Of a DNA stretch of 64,000 nt, positions 34,049-43,462 are shown one piece after another. This DNA is from Selenomonas sp. oral taxon 892 str. F0426 (lineage in GTDB: Bacteria > Bacillota > Negativicutes > Selenomonadales > Selenomonadaceae). Below the pieces are notes generated by a model, which made no database searches, was not told where the DNA came from, and worked only from the letters and a program-made list of their open reading frames with translations. A program made the position numbers and the translations under genes. Each line of letters opens with the position of its first letter. Position 1 is the first letter of the stretch. The DNA is taken from contig NZ_KI260539.1 in assembly GCF_000468035.1 (NCBI RefSeq), forward strand, positions 270,718 through 334,717. The letters run 5' to 3'.

Positions 34049-36028
34049 TTAGAACGTCATGCGTACGCCGCCGCGCCAGATGCGGCCGTCGTAGGCGAGC
34101 GCGTCGCTCTCCTTGTCGAAGATGTTGTCGATACCGAGGTAGGCGCTGAACTGGTCGTTGAATTTCTTGGTAACAACGAAGTTCGTGAGTGCGAGAGCCG
34201 CGTCCTTATAAACGGTGCGCGCAGCCATGCCTCTGCCGACCTGCTCCGCATAGCGGTAGCCTGAGATCCAGTCCTGCCAGAGTGTTGCGTTCCAGCCATG
34301 CCGCGGGTCATCGTAGCTGAGCTGGAGGCTCGCCTTGTGGCGGGCGCGTCCCATTAGGCGCGTGTTAGTCTTATCGTCCTGTGCGTCGAGGTAGGTATAG
34401 AGCCCACGCAGGGCGAAGCCGCTGCCGAGATCCTGTTTCGCCTCAAGCTCGACGCCCTGTATCGTGGCGTTGTCGATGTTCTGATATGTACCGGTTGAGA
34501 GGATAGTAGGCGGCGGGGGACCGGGGATGACGGTATTGACTACATTGACGTTGATCAAGTCTTCCACTTTGTTGTGGAAGTACGTGAGCTTACCGAAGGT
34601 CTTGCCGCGCTCGCCCTCGACTCCAAGGTCGAAGTTCAGCGCCTTTTCGGGCTTCAGATCGGGATTTCCAACAATATGGACATTCACCCGCGCAGCAGGT
34701 GTATGCCGCCAGTCAAAGTAGAGTTCGCTTGCCGTCGGAGCGCGGTAGGCAGTGCCAACATTCGCCTTGAAGCGCAGTCCTTTGCTCATTTTGTAAGTTG
34801 TGCCGAGCTTACCCGTCACCTCGCTGCCGAATACGTCGCTGTGATCCCAGCGCACAGACGGGATGATCGTCCAGCGCGGGCTGGCGAGCCACTCATCCTG
34901 CACATAAAGTGCGGCAAAATCCATCGAGCTGTCGCCGAGCTGATTGGTCACACCCTCAAGCGTTGTTGTCCTGGAGCCTTTGATGCGTGTACTCTCATAG
35001 TCCTCCTTGCGGTATTCGCCGCCGACGGTCATCAGGTGGTTTGGAGCGAGCTGTATGGAACGCCTGCCGTCAAAGATCAGCGAATTGTACGTCATATCGT
35101 CAAAGCTGCTGAGTGCGCTGTCGGCACGTTTTCTTGTCCGCTGGTTTTTGTCGAAATAGGTATAGTATACCTGCATCTCGTAGTCGCCGCGGCTGTCGCG
35201 TCCCGAATACTTTGCGCCCGTCGTGATGCGGTCATGGTCGTAGGTTGTTTTCTGCGTGGCAGAGTCCTTCATATCGAGGTCTTCCTTCAGATAATCAAAG
35301 AAGACATCGAGATGTTTGTCCTTTGTTATCTCCATACGGCCGTCGATGTTGAAGAAATACTTCTTACCGTACATATTGCTGATGCTGTTCGTGCCGCGCT
35401 CCCGCACGCCCATGTGTTTGAAGCTCGTGCTGAATGCCCATTTGCCCACCTTGCCGGAGTCGAGGCGGAGGCCTTGATCGTTCTGGCGCGTTGTCCAGTC
35501 GAGCGTAACAGAGGTCTGCGCCTCGGCGGGGCGCTTCCGAATGACGTTGATGACGCCGCCGAGCGCTTCTGAGCCATAGAGGGAGCTGACCGCGCCGCGC
35601 ACGATCTCGATCCGTTCTACGTCGTCTATGTTGACGCGCTGCAGCTCATAGTAGTTCATCGTCTCACTCGTGTTCTCCGTACGGACACGGCGCCCGTCGA
35701 TGAGGATGAGCGTCTGGTTCGTGTTCATGCCGCGGAGGGCAGAGCGATTACCGACCATTGCGTTTTCCTGTATGTCGATGCCGAGCGCGAGCTTCAGTGC
35801 CTGTGCGAGGCTCTCTGCGCCCATCTTGTCAATGTCTGCGCGTGCGATGACCTCGACGGCGCTCGGGGTCTCCTTGACCTCCTGCTCCGTGCGGGACGCT
35901 GTGACAATGACTTTATCTGTAACGACAGATGTTCCACCATCGCGAGCGGCTGCGCAGGCGGGTACGGTTACTGTACTCAGTACGGCTGCGGTCAGAAGAA
36001 TGCTCTTCCGCGTGTGCTTGTGTGACAT
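34049..36028 (-). CDS. TonB-dependent outer-membrane receptor, CirA/FepA-like
   Basis: A 659-residue receptor. It has a signal peptide (about 1-27) and a TonB-box-like start of the plug (DKVIVTASRTEQEVKETPSAVEV, about 37-59), then LILIDGRRVR and VERIEIVRGAVSSLYGSEALGGVINVI. The barrel ends in the terminal phenylalanine (GGVRMTF). The plug looks like colicin I/catecholate or haem receptors. It is the last gene of an operon preceded by a Fur-box-like site, so iron-chelate uptake is the best guess. Start 36028 with AGGAGATAG upstream is preferred over an ATG six codons earlier. Confidence 0.88.
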   Translation of the reverse strand: MSHKHTRKSILLTAAVLSTVTVPACAAARDGGTSVVTDKVIVTASRTEQEVKETPSAVEVIARADIDKMGAESLAQALKLALGIDIQENAMVGNRSALRGMNTNQTLILIDGRRVRTENTSETMNYYELQRVNIDDVERIEIVRGAVSSLYGSEALGGVINVIRKRPAEAQTSVTLDWTTRQNDQGLRLDSGKVGKWAFSTSFKHMGVRERGTNSISNMYGKKYFFNIDGRMEITKDKHLDVFFDYLKEDLDMKDSATQKTTYDHDRITTGAKYSGRDSRGDYEMQVYYTYFDKNQRTRKRADSALSSFDDMTYNSLIFDGRRSIQLAPNHLMTVGGEYRKEDYESTRIKGSRTTTLEGVTNQLGDSSMDFAALYVQDEWLASPRWTIIPSVRWDHSDVFGSEVTGKLGTTYKMSKGLRFKANVGTAYRAPTASELYFDWRHTPAARVNVHIVGNPDLKPEKALNFDLGVEGERGKTFGKLTYFHNKVEDLINVNVVNTVIPGPPPPTILSTGTYQNIDNATIQGVELEAKQDLGSGFALRGLYTYLDAQDDKTNTRLMGRARHKASLQLSYDDPRHGWNATLWQDWISGYRYAEQVGRGMAARTVYKDAALALTNFVVTKKFNDQFSAYLGIDNIFDKESDALAYDGRIWRGGVRMTF

Positions 36029-36065
36029 TGTTCTATCTCCTATCACTATATGTCAAACATGGCGT

Positions 36066-36097
36066 GTGCAAAAACTTCACGTGCGAAATTTTTGCAC
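36066..36097 (-). promoter_or_regulatory. Hairpin between binding-protein and receptor genes
   Basis: GTGCAAAAA pairs with TTTTTGCAC over 14 bases. It lies in the 134-base gap inside the operon and may stabilise or attenuate the receptor part of the message. Confidence 0.5.
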
Positions 36098-36162
36098 ATC
36101 GCCGCTGCCGCCTCGTTTTGCTCTCCTGAAAGCACGTCTTTTTCCTTTGTCAATCACTCCCT

Positions 36163-37113
36163 TCACTGCGGCGTTGGATACATGATATCCGCGATCGTCT
36201 GGAGTGCATCCGCGGCGCGGACGCCGGGATTTACGGCGAAGAGTTCGTACGGGAGTACATAGACACGCCCGTTCTTTACAGCGTCGACATCTGCCCATGC
36301 CTCGCTCTCCTGCAGGTCGCGGCGCATCTTGGGTTCGAGCGTCTCTGCAGGACCGTGCACGACGATGAAGATCACGGCGGGATTCTCGCGCGCGACGAAC
36401 TCCATGGAGAGCGGCAGATAACCGCCGTCCCCCTCTGCCCGGTCGGCAATATTGCCGCCGCCGAGCATATCGATCAGACCGCCGGTAAAGCATTTCGATG
36501 TGCCCATGTTAAAGCTGTCGGGCGAACCGAAGACGAGGAGATTCTTTGGTGGTGTGCGGCCCTCCGCGCGCGTCTTTACAACATCGAGCTTCTCCTGAAT
36601 CACTGCTGCCTGCGCACGCGCGTCCTCTTCATGTCCTGTGAGTTTCCCATAGAAATCAAGTGTGGAGAGCAGGGAAGGGACGTCGTCGAGCGCCTGTATG
36701 TAGAGCGGTACGCCGGCATTGCCAAGTGTCTCCACGAGTCCCGTATGGAAGGGGACGTTTGTGCCGATGACGAGATCGGGCTGCAGCGCGAGGATCTTCT
36801 CAATGTCGGGCTGGTGTATGATGCCGACCTCCTCTGCGGCTGCTGTTTTTTCCTTGACCGTCTCCGAGAGCACCTGCGAGGTCGGCTTTCCAACGATGTT
36901 GTCGGCGCCGCCCGCTGCGACGTAGAGGTCGAGGTTCGACGGGTTGAGGATGACAACGCGCTGCGGATGCGACGGAAGTGTGACCGTGCGCCCCGTGCTG
37001 TCCGTCACCGTGCGTTCCTTTTGCTCCGGCGATGCCTGCTCCTGCGGCCAGAGGAGAAAGACTGCGGCTGCCGCGAGACAGAGAAATGCCGCAATGATAC
37101 CGATTTTTCGCAT
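36163..37113 (-). CDS. ABC substrate-binding protein for an iron chelate or haem
   Basis: A 316-residue class III binding protein with an N-terminal hydrophobic segment (about 4-22) and the opening VTDSTGRTVTLPSHPQRVVIL (about 35-55). LALQPDLVIGTN and the late NGRVYVLPYELFAVNPGVRAAD complete the fold. There is no convincing lipobox, so secretion or a membrane anchor is likely. The start is 37113 with GGAGGTG just before it. It lies downstream of the ATPase gene and upstream of the receptor gene in the same operon. Confidence 0.87.
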   Translation of the reverse strand: MRKIGIIAAFLCLAAAAVFLLWPQEQASPEQKERTVTDSTGRTVTLPSHPQRVVILNPSNLDLYVAAGGADNIVGKPTSQVLSETVKEKTAAAEEVGIIHQPDIEKILALQPDLVIGTNVPFHTGLVETLGNAGVPLYIQALDDVPSLLSTLDFYGKLTGHEEDARAQAAVIQEKLDVVKTRAEGRTPPKNLLVFGSPDSFNMGTSKCFTGGLIDMLGGGNIADRAEGDGGYLPLSMEFVARENPAVIFIVVHGPAETLEPKMRRDLQESEAWADVDAVKNGRVYVLPYELFAVNPGVRAADALQTIADIMYPTPQ

Positions 37114-37158
37114 AAACACCTCCAAAAACGATAAAGCCATCCTGTTGGATTTCGGCGC

Positions 37159-37968
37159 TCAATGTTCGTGTGCCTTCCGCGCAACGCGCTCCGGGAGGCA
37201 GAGTTTCGTGTGCCGCCCAGCGATCTCAACATCGCTGACGCGGCTCTCGACACCGTAGAGATCACGCACGAGTTCGCGCGTGAAGACGTCGTTTGGGGAT
37301 CCGTCCGCGATGATCTTGCCCGCGTGAACGGCAATGAGGCGTTCACCATAGCGCACGGCTTGGTTGAGGTCGTGCAGCACCATAATGACAGTGAGACCGA
37401 GTGTTTCGTGGAGATTTTCCACGAGCTCCATGAGCGCGAGCTGATGGCGGATGTCGAGATACGTGGTCGGCTCGTCGAGGAGCAGTGCCTCCGGCTGCTG
37501 TGCAAGTGCCATCGCAAGACGCGCACGCTGACGTTCGCCGCCGGAGAGCGCGCGGATTGGGCGCATGGCGAAGGACTCCATGCCTGTTCGTGCCAATGCC
37601 TCACGACATATTTCCTCGTCCTCTTTGGAGAACATGTCCCAGAATTTTCGATGCGGCAGGCGTCCCATGCGAACGAGGTCGAGTACTGTAATATCGCCGG
37701 GCGGTTCTGCACTCTGGGGCAGGAAGGCGATCTTCTGTGCAATATCCCGTTCGCTTTTTCTCCATATATCCGTTCCCAGGAACTCAATTGTTCCGCTGTG
37801 CGGCTTGAGGAGGCGGGCGAGCGCCTTTAGAAGTGTCGACTTGCCTGAGCCGTTGGGGCCGATGATTGCTGCGATCTCTGCGCGGTGTATGCAGACATCG
37901 ACCGCATGTATGATCTCCGTGCTCCCGTAGCCGAGTGAAAGAGCGTGTGCCCGCAGCAGTTCTTCCAT
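37159..37968 (-). CDS. ABC ATPase of the FecE/HmuV class
   Basis: A 269-residue ATPase with Walker A GPNGSGKSTLL (about 36-46), Q-loop FLPQSAE, signature LSGGERQRARL, Walker B ALLLDEPTTYLD and switch histidine VLHDLNQAVRYGE. ATG 37968 follows GGGAGTGACGTT; the frame stays open upstream inside the permease gene, but that part is not ATPase-like. It starts 4 bases after the permease stop. Confidence 0.93.
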   Translation of the reverse strand: MEELLRAHALSLGYGSTEIIHAVDVCIHRAEIAAIIGPNGSGKSTLLKALARLLKPHSGTIEFLGTDIWRKSERDIAQKIAFLPQSAEPPGDITVLDLVRMGRLPHRKFWDMFSKEDEEICREALARTGMESFAMRPIRALSGGERQRARLAMALAQQPEALLLDEPTTYLDIRHQLALMELVENLHETLGLTVIMVLHDLNQAVRYGERLIAVHAGKIIADGSPNDVFTRELVRDLYGVESRVSDVEIAGRHTKLCLPERVARKAHEH

Positions 37969-37972
37969 AACG

Positions 37973-38998
37973 TCACTCCCTTCGCATGCTCTTTTTGAGC
38001 AGGTAGAGGAAGAACGGCGCGCCCAGAAAGGACATGAATACGCCGACCGGAACTTCGACCGGTGCAAAGGCGACGCGTGCCGCAGCATCCGCACCGGCGA
38101 CAAGCGCTGCCCCCCAGAGTGCTGACGCCGGCAGGAGCCAGTCAAAGTCAGAGCCGGTCAGGAGGCGCACGATATGCGGCACGACGAGTCCAACAAAGCC
38201 GAGCATGCCTGCAGCACTGACAGCGGATGCGGCGAGCAGCGCGGCAAGCACGAGGAGGACAAGGCGGGCGCGTGCGACATTCACGCCGAGGCTCCGTGCC
38301 GTCTCCTCGCCGAGCTGCAGGGCGTTCAGCCAGCGACTGCCGAGCAGCGCTCCGGCAATGCCGATGAGTGTGTAGGGGAGTACCATCTCCGCATGGCTCC
38401 AGCTGCGCCCCGCGAACCCTCCTGCCATCCAGTTCACCGTGCCCTGCACGCGATCGGAGTAGAATACCATCAGTGCAGTCATCGCTCCGCCGAAAAATGC
38501 GGCGATGGCGACACCTGCGAGTACCATGCGCATTGGGTGTACGCCGTTTTCCCATGAGAGGGCAAAGACGAGCGCTACGGCAATCATCGCTCCAATGAAG
38601 GCGCCGAGTGGGACGAACTTCGTCTCGGCAGGCAGCAGGATCATGATGCACATGGCAGCAAGTCCGGCTCCTGCGGAGACACCGATGATGCCCGGATCGG
38701 CGAGCGGATTTTTCAGAATACCCTGCAGGATACAGCCTGCGAGTGCAAGATTGATGCCTGTGAGTGCGCCTGTGACGATGCGCGGCAGACGAATATGATA
38801 GAGAATGCGGTAGTCCTCCGGTGTGCCGTTTCCGAGCAGTGTCGGAAGAATATCGCGCGGGGCGATCTCGACCGCGCCCAATGAGGCACTCGCAAGCAGT
38901 GCTCCAATGAGTGCGAGGAAGCCGATGCCAAGTGCCAGCCGCCGCAGCAGTGTACGCGGATGAATGTCGGTGGGGAGGTTTTTTCCAGATGGTTCCAT
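37973..38998 (-). CDS. FecCD-family permease of the Fur-linked operon
   Basis: A 341-residue, roughly ten-helix protein. It has IRLPRIVTGALTGINLALAG, the NPLADPGIIGVSAGAGLA segment and GMLGFVGLVVPHIVRLLTG, all diagnostic of BtuC/FhuB/HmuU permeases. ATG 38998 is used because GGAGATTCT precedes it; an earlier in-frame ATG lies within the Fur-box region and lacks a ribosome site. It is the first gene of the iron-type uptake operon. Confidence 0.92.
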   Translation of the reverse strand: MEPSGKNLPTDIHPRTLLRRLALGIGFLALIGALLASASLGAVEIAPRDILPTLLGNGTPEDYRILYHIRLPRIVTGALTGINLALAGCILQGILKNPLADPGIIGVSAGAGLAAMCIMILLPAETKFVPLGAFIGAMIAVALVFALSWENGVHPMRMVLAGVAIAAFFGGAMTALMVFYSDRVQGTVNWMAGGFAGRSWSHAEMVLPYTLIGIAGALLGSRWLNALQLGEETARSLGVNVARARLVLLVLAALLAASAVSAAGMLGFVGLVVPHIVRLLTGSDFDWLLPASALWGAALVAGADAAARVAFAPVEVPVGVFMSFLGAPFFLYLLKKSMRRE

Positions 38999-39025
38999 AG
39001 AATCTCCATGCTGTAAGAATATGAG

Positions 39026-39048
39026 ATATACAATTATTATCAATTGAT
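39026..39048 (-). promoter_or_regulatory. Fur-box-like operator
   Basis: On the minus strand, ATTGATAATAATTGTATAT contains TGATAAT-A-ATTGTAT. That matches the 7-1-7 Fur consensus perfectly in the first half and in four of seven bases in the second. It lies 28-50 bases before the permease start. Confidence 0.65.
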
Positions 39049-39052
39049 AGGT

Positions 39053-39085
39053 AAAAGAAAAAGGGGAATCCCCCCTTTTTCTTTT
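39053..39085. terminator. Hairpin upstream of the iron operon
   Basis: AAAAGAAAAAGGGG pairs with CCCCTTTTTCTTTT over five bases, with A/T-rich ends usable in both directions. It insulates the operon from upstream transcription. Confidence 0.75.
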
Positions 39086-39203
39086 GCCCGTAATACGGTC
39101 GATACCGCAAGCGATAACGACCGTGTTTATAATCGTTCCTTCATCTATCTGTCGCTAGAATACAGTATTGCATTTCTCTTGTCAACTCAAAATTTACACA
39201 GAA

Positions 39204-39253
39204 AAAAGCGCTGCGGCATGAGGAGGTTCTTGCTCTCGTGCAGCAGCGCTTTT
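39204..39253. terminator. Hairpin adjoining repeat copy B
   Basis: AAAAGCGCTGC at 39204-39214 pairs with GCAGCGCTTTT at 39243-39253 over a 28-base loop that has further weak pairing. Its T tract is part of the target duplication of repeat copy B. Confidence 0.5.
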
Positions 39254-39255
39254 AA

Positions 39256-39417
39256 GGAATCGCTGATAAAATGAAGTCCGTCAGATTGGCGTAGATTTTT
39301 TCGTCCGAACAAGGAGACAAACCGGACGATAGCCAAAGCTATGTGGAGGATTTGCCGAAACAGTGCGAGCAAAAAAAGATGCGTCAAGATGGCGCAGCTG
39401 AATTTATCAGTGCTTCC
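39256..39417. mobile_element. Small repeat element, copy B (162 bp, with target duplication)
   Basis: Nearly identical to copy A at 20480-20640, in the same orientation, with ends GGAATCGCTGATAAA and TTTATCAGTGCTTCC. TTTAA flanks both sides (39251-39255 and 39418-39422). No ORF of note. Confidence 0.82.
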
Positions 39418-39440
39418 TTTAATAAAGCAATGCAATGCCA

Positions 39441-39468
39441 TAAACAAAAACCCTCCCCGCATGATGGG
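39441..39468 (-). terminator. Terminator after the helical-repeat protein gene
   Basis: Read on the minus strand: CCTTCCCC pairs with GGGGAGGG (one wobble) over seven bases, followed by TTTTTG. Confidence 0.75.
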
Positions 39469-39484
39469 GAAGGCTTGGAAGATA

Positions 39485-40201
39485 TCATATATCCCAATGC
39501 AGATGCTCGGGATTTGGCGTGGCGCGGTCGATCTCGCGCAGGATCCACGGCGCATTTTCGTGCGTCGCGGCGAATGCGTCCGCAAGCCCCTGCTCGTATG
39601 CAGATGGCATCTCCATCGCATGAATTGCCATGTGCATATAGTCCTTTGCAATGAGGACGACACCGCGCTCTGCGGCAAGGTGTGCCTTGAAGCGGTAGCC
39701 GTAGTAGAGATACGAGTTGTGCGGAACGGCGTCCTCGAGTCCGTCAAACGCAGCGATGCGCTCGTCCGCCTCCGCCTCTGCTTCCTCAGTCATGCGCAGC
39801 TTGTGCATGAGGTTCCAGCGATCTGCCCACAGCTCGCCGCGCAGGATGTACTTGTAGAGAAAATCCGTGGACTCGGCGCACTCAATTGCGAGGTTGATGT
39901 GTTCGAGCGCCGCTTCTTGCGTTTCCGTTTCCGTCGCTTCAAGGGCGCTCAGTCCCTGCATGGCGTAGACTTTTTCCTCCACATCCTGTGCGAGTTCCTC
40001 GTTCGGCTCTGCATCCACGACGCTCTGAAAGAGTTCGAGCGCCTCTGTGCGGTATTCCGCGCGTTGGGCAAGAAAGTGGGCAAGGCGTGCGCGTGCGTGC
40101 CAGTCGTCCACGCCGCCTGCAAAGAGATCGTGGGGCGGGGCAGCACTGCCGAGGCTGTCCAGAACAATGTGGATCAGCTCGTGAAATCGTTCCTGTGTCA
40201 T
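39485..40201 (-). CDS. Hypothetical helical-repeat (TPR-like) protein
   Basis: A 238-residue, acidic, soluble protein with no signal peptide. The alternating helix pattern (ARLAHFLAQRAEYRTEALELFQ, AALEHINLAIECAE and similar) suggests TPR-like repeats over about 35-200, but the consensus is weak. The start overlaps the stop of cydC (ATGA), so it is translated with the cytochrome bd assembly genes. That makes an accessory role in bd oxidase assembly or stress conceivable. No specific family was recognised. Confidence 0.6.
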   Translation of the reverse strand: MTQERFHELIHIVLDSLGSAAPPHDLFAGGVDDWHARARLAHFLAQRAEYRTEALELFQSVVDAEPNEELAQDVEEKVYAMQGLSALEATETETQEAALEHINLAIECAESTDFLYKYILRGELWADRWNLMHKLRMTEEAEAEADERIAAFDGLEDAVPHNSYLYYGYRFKAHLAAERGVVLIAKDYMHMAIHAMEMPSAYEQGLADAFAATHENAPWILREIDRATPNPEHLHWDI

Positions 40202-41814
40202 AGTTCTATCACCTGCTTCATACGGTCTAGGAGGGGGAGGTCATGCGTGATGACAATGAGTGTTCCGCCGCGCGCATCAAGCGTTTCCAGAACAGCAGCA
40301 ATCAATCGTTCTCCGCGTGCGGCATCCAGTCCTGCGGTCGGCTCGTCGAGCAGGAGGAGGTCTGCTTCGGCGGCAAGTGCAAGTGCAGTGAGCAGACGGC
40401 TGCGCTGTCCTCCCGAGAGCCGTGCGGCATTTGCACCGAGCGGCTCGTCGAGTCCTGCGGGGAGCGCCCGCACGACATCGGCAAGCTGTGCCGTCTCAAG
40501 TGCCTGCCAGATATGTGCCTCATCCATATTCTCGTGCAGGCGCAGAAAGTTATCACGCGTGGAGGTGCTGAAGAGCCAGCTCCCTTGCAGGGAGGCACCG
40601 AAGAGGGTACGCGTGCCGTCGGGCGACAGCTGTGTATGCGGTACCCCGTTATAGGACAGCGTGCCGCAGTCAGGCTCCCAGAGGCGCAGCAGGAGGCTTG
40701 CGAGCGTGGTCTTGCCCGCGCCGCTCTCGCCGATGATCGCCGTATGTTCGCCGCGATGGATGCGGAATGAGAGATCGCGCAGGATGGGGACGTCGGCGTG
40801 GTAGCCGAAGGAGAGGTGATATGCCTCGATGAGCGGAGCCTGTTCCTCTGCGCTGTACTCTGTGTCTGTGTGCGCGGGGTTCAGTGCGGCACAGGGGGCT
40901 GACGGCAGAATATTCTCCGCTGCCTGCACTGCCTCCACCGTGCCGAGACTCGCTGCAGGCAGAGGGCGGTACTCGCTGAGCACAGCTTCGAGGACGAGCA
41001 CCCAGACGGCATACTGAACGCCGGAGAGCACACCGTCTGCAGCGTATGGCGTCAGGAGTGCAATCAGGGCGATCCAGACCGCGACGCGTAGTACGTCGAG
41101 CAGGGTGAAGAGGCGCTCGCGCTTCGTGCGCTTGTGACTCTGCTTCTGTTGAAAATCCTCTGCTGCTGTGTCAAGCTGTCCCTGTGCCTGTGTGAGCGTA
41201 CCCGCCGCCGCAAGCTCCGCACGCCCGTCGAGGAGATCGAGCAGAACCTCGCGATAGGCCGTGCTCTCCGTCCGCAGATCCGTCTCGTGCAGGAGGTGGG
41301 GGAGGACGAGGTGGAGCAGATAGAGCGCGATGATGAGTGGCACGCCCCACGGGCAGAGCGGCGCGAGTGCCGCACAGGTCACAGCGGTGAGAATGCCCGC
41401 GATCAGCGGCTGCGGGACGGTGCGCAGGTAGAAGTTGCGCAGGGTCTCACAGCCCGTCAGAAGATCGTGCAGAAATTCGCCCTCGCGCGCGTTTCCCGCA
41501 CGCAGAGGAATCGCTGCGGCAGAGCGGCGATAGGTTGCCTGCTGCAGGTTCTCATAGCACGCGAATGCAAGCCGATGGGAGAGCAGGCGGTCGAGATAGC
41601 GAAAGACGGCACGCCCGATACCGCACGCGCGCACCAGTGTGATTGCAAGGGCAAGCGCGGAGAGCGGCGGCTGCAGTGCCGCGCTTGCGATGATCCATGC
41701 AGCCGTTCCGATGAGTGCAATGCCCGAGGCGGCGGCGAGCACACCGGCGAGGAGTGCAGGCAGCGCCTTTGTCGGTGCTGCAATAGCAAGCAGTCGAAAG
41801 AGTGTCCCTGTCAT
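40198..41814 (-). CDS. cydC: ABC exporter subunit CydC (cytochrome bd assembly)
   Basis: One half of the heterodimeric CydDC exporter, which is needed for assembly of cytochrome bd; thiol/haem transport is reported for the family. The 538-residue protein has an N-terminal six-helix membrane domain (to about 290). The ATPase has GESGAGKTTLASLL, LSGGQRSRLL and LLLLDEPTAGLD. The start is 41814, overlapping the cydD stop (ATGA), with GGGAGGTGCG upstream. Gene order cydA-B-D-C is classical. Confidence 0.92.
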   Translation of the reverse strand: MTGTLFRLLAIAAPTKALPALLAGVLAAASGIALIGTAAWIIASAALQPPLSALALAITLVRACGIGRAVFRYLDRLLSHRLAFACYENLQQATYRRSAAAIPLRAGNAREGEFLHDLLTGCETLRNFYLRTVPQPLIAGILTAVTCAALAPLCPWGVPLIIALYLLHLVLPHLLHETDLRTESTAYREVLLDLLDGRAELAAAGTLTQAQGQLDTAAEDFQQKQSHKRTKRERLFTLLDVLRVAVWIALIALLTPYAADGVLSGVQYAVWVLVLEAVLSEYRPLPAASLGTVEAVQAAENILPSAPCAALNPAHTDTEYSAEEQAPLIEAYHLSFGYHADVPILRDLSFRIHRGEHTAIIGESGAGKTTLASLLLRLWEPDCGTLSYNGVPHTQLSPDGTRTLFGASLQGSWLFSTSTRDNFLRLHENMDEAHIWQALETAQLADVVRALPAGLDEPLGANAARLSGGQRSRLLTALALAAEADLLLLDEPTAGLDAARGERLIAAVLETLDARGGTLIVITHDLPLLDRMKQVIEL

Positions 41815-43457
41815 CCGTGCGCACCTCCCAAGGTAATGACGTGATCCGCCCATGCGATGAGGGCGGGGCGGTGGGATGTCAGAATCAGCGTGCGATGATG
41901 GGCAAAGCGCGTCAGTGCCGCAATGACCTCTGCCTCCGTCTCTCCGTCCAGTCCCGCTGTGATCTCGTCGAGAAGCACGATGGGACGGTTTTGAAAGAAG
42001 GCGCGTGCAAGCCCGAGGCGATGGCGTTCTCCCGCAGAGAGCGGATGCCCGCCTGCACCGAGCGGGGTGCGGAGTCCATCGGGCAGGGCGCGCAGGAAAT
42101 CGCCGAGTGCGGCCGCCTCAAGTGCTTCCGCAACGGCATCGTCCGTGGCATCCGCAAGCCAGAGACTGACGTTATCGGCAAGTGATGCCGTAAAGATATG
42201 CGGTTCCTGCGGCACGTATGTGATGAGGTTTTGTTTTGTTTCCTCCGAGAGCTGTGCGAGGTCAAATACATTGGCACTCCCAGCTCCGTCCGTGAGCAGA
42301 ATGCTTCCCTCGGTCGGTGCAGTCTGCCCCGCGAGCAGGAGGAGCAGCGTGGATTTTCCGACGCCGCTCGCGCCTGCAAGTACGGTGGATTTGCCTGCGG
42401 GAAACGAGAAATTCAGCCCCGTGAGCACGGTCTCTTCGGTCAGCGGATAGCGATAGGAGAGGTTTTTCGTATGCGGCGCCGGCGGCGAAAGGATTTGACT
42501 GCGTGCGCCGTCTGAGGGGGAGGGGAGATCCAGATAGGGGGTGAGCGCCGCCTCTGCCGTCTTTGCATCCATCGCCGCGTGGAACGCGATGCCGCCCTCA
42601 CGCAGCGGCTGATAGAAGAGCGGAGCGAGAATGAGCACGAAGAACGCCGTCTGGAAGGTCATCATGCCGTCCAGAAGCCGCAGGCCGATGGAGACGGCGA
42701 TGAGCGCAATCGACAGCGTCGTGATAAGCTCGAGCGCGAACGCTGAGACAAAGGCAAGACGCAGGACAGAGAGGGATGCCTCGGCAAAGGAGTGACTCAT
42801 CTGTGCGAGATGTGCTCCCTCGGCGTCAATGCGGCGAAAGATCTTGAGCGTCATCGCCGCACGCACGAGTTCGCCGAACCCATCCGTGAGCGACTGCATC
42901 TTGTCCCACTGCCGTTCACTCGCACGGCGTGTCGCCTTGCCGATCAAAAAGAGCAGGAAGGGAGCAATCGGAAGAGTCGCAAGGAAGAGCAGCGCTGAGA
43001 GTGGGTCTGCAACTGCCGTGACAACGAGAATCAGCGGGATGAGAACCGCGCCTGCTATCATCGTGGGCAGCACCGTATGGAAGAACGGATCGAGTGCATC
43101 GACGCGCTCCAGCGTGAGTGTCAGCGCACCGGAGGAATTGCGGCCGTGCAGGAGCATTGCTTCGTGCAGTGCTGTGCGTGCGGAAAGGCGAACGCGATGG
43201 GAGAGCTGCGCCTCGATGCGTCCCTTGGGGAGGCGCAGCAGTGCCATAGAGAGGACGCACAAAAACAGCATCAGAAGATCTGATGCTGTTTCGGTAGGTC
43301 CGCCGTGCTCCATGAATACTGCATTCACGATGACGGCAGTTTCCCATGCCGCCGCGATGACGAGCCCCCCGTGGAGGAGTTCGATCACCGCGCGTATGAG
43401 GAGGCTGCTGCGTTCGGTGTGCAGCACAGAGCGTAGAATGGACTTCTTTTTTTTCAT
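41811..43457 (-). CDS. cydD: ABC exporter subunit CydD (cytochrome bd assembly)
   Basis: A 548-residue membrane-ATPase fusion. Membrane helices occupy roughly 1-300. The ATPase has Walker A GASGVGKSTLLLLL, Walker B IVLLDEITAGLD and the switch region LILTSHRPALI. The signature motif reads LSAGERHRL instead of LSGGQ, a mild deviation also found in CydD proteins. It starts 5 bases after cydB and overlaps cydC by four bases. Its partner is CydC. Confidence 0.92.
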   Translation of the reverse strand: MKKKKSILRSVLHTERSSLLIRAVIELLHGGLVIAAAWETAVIVNAVFMEHGGPTETASDLLMLFLCVLSMALLRLPKGRIEAQLSHRVRLSARTALHEAMLLHGRNSSGALTLTLERVDALDPFFHTVLPTMIAGAVLIPLILVVTAVADPLSALLFLATLPIAPFLLFLIGKATRRASERQWDKMQSLTDGFGELVRAAMTLKIFRRIDAEGAHLAQMSHSFAEASLSVLRLAFVSAFALELITTLSIALIAVSIGLRLLDGMMTFQTAFFVLILAPLFYQPLREGGIAFHAAMDAKTAEAALTPYLDLPSPSDGARSQILSPPAPHTKNLSYRYPLTEETVLTGLNFSFPAGKSTVLAGASGVGKSTLLLLLAGQTAPTEGSILLTDGAGSANVFDLAQLSEETKQNLITYVPQEPHIFTASLADNVSLWLADATDDAVAEALEAAALGDFLRALPDGLRTPLGAGGHPLSAGERHRLGLARAFFQNRPIVLLDEITAGLDGETEAEVIAALTRFAHHRTLILTSHRPALIAWADHVITLGGAHG

Positions 43458-43462
43458 TGTGA

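Noticed and set aside
33400-34050. CRISPR array or group II intron remnant
   Set aside because: No regularly spaced direct repeats and no domain V-like sequence; the repeated feature is a pair of palindromes at the element ends.
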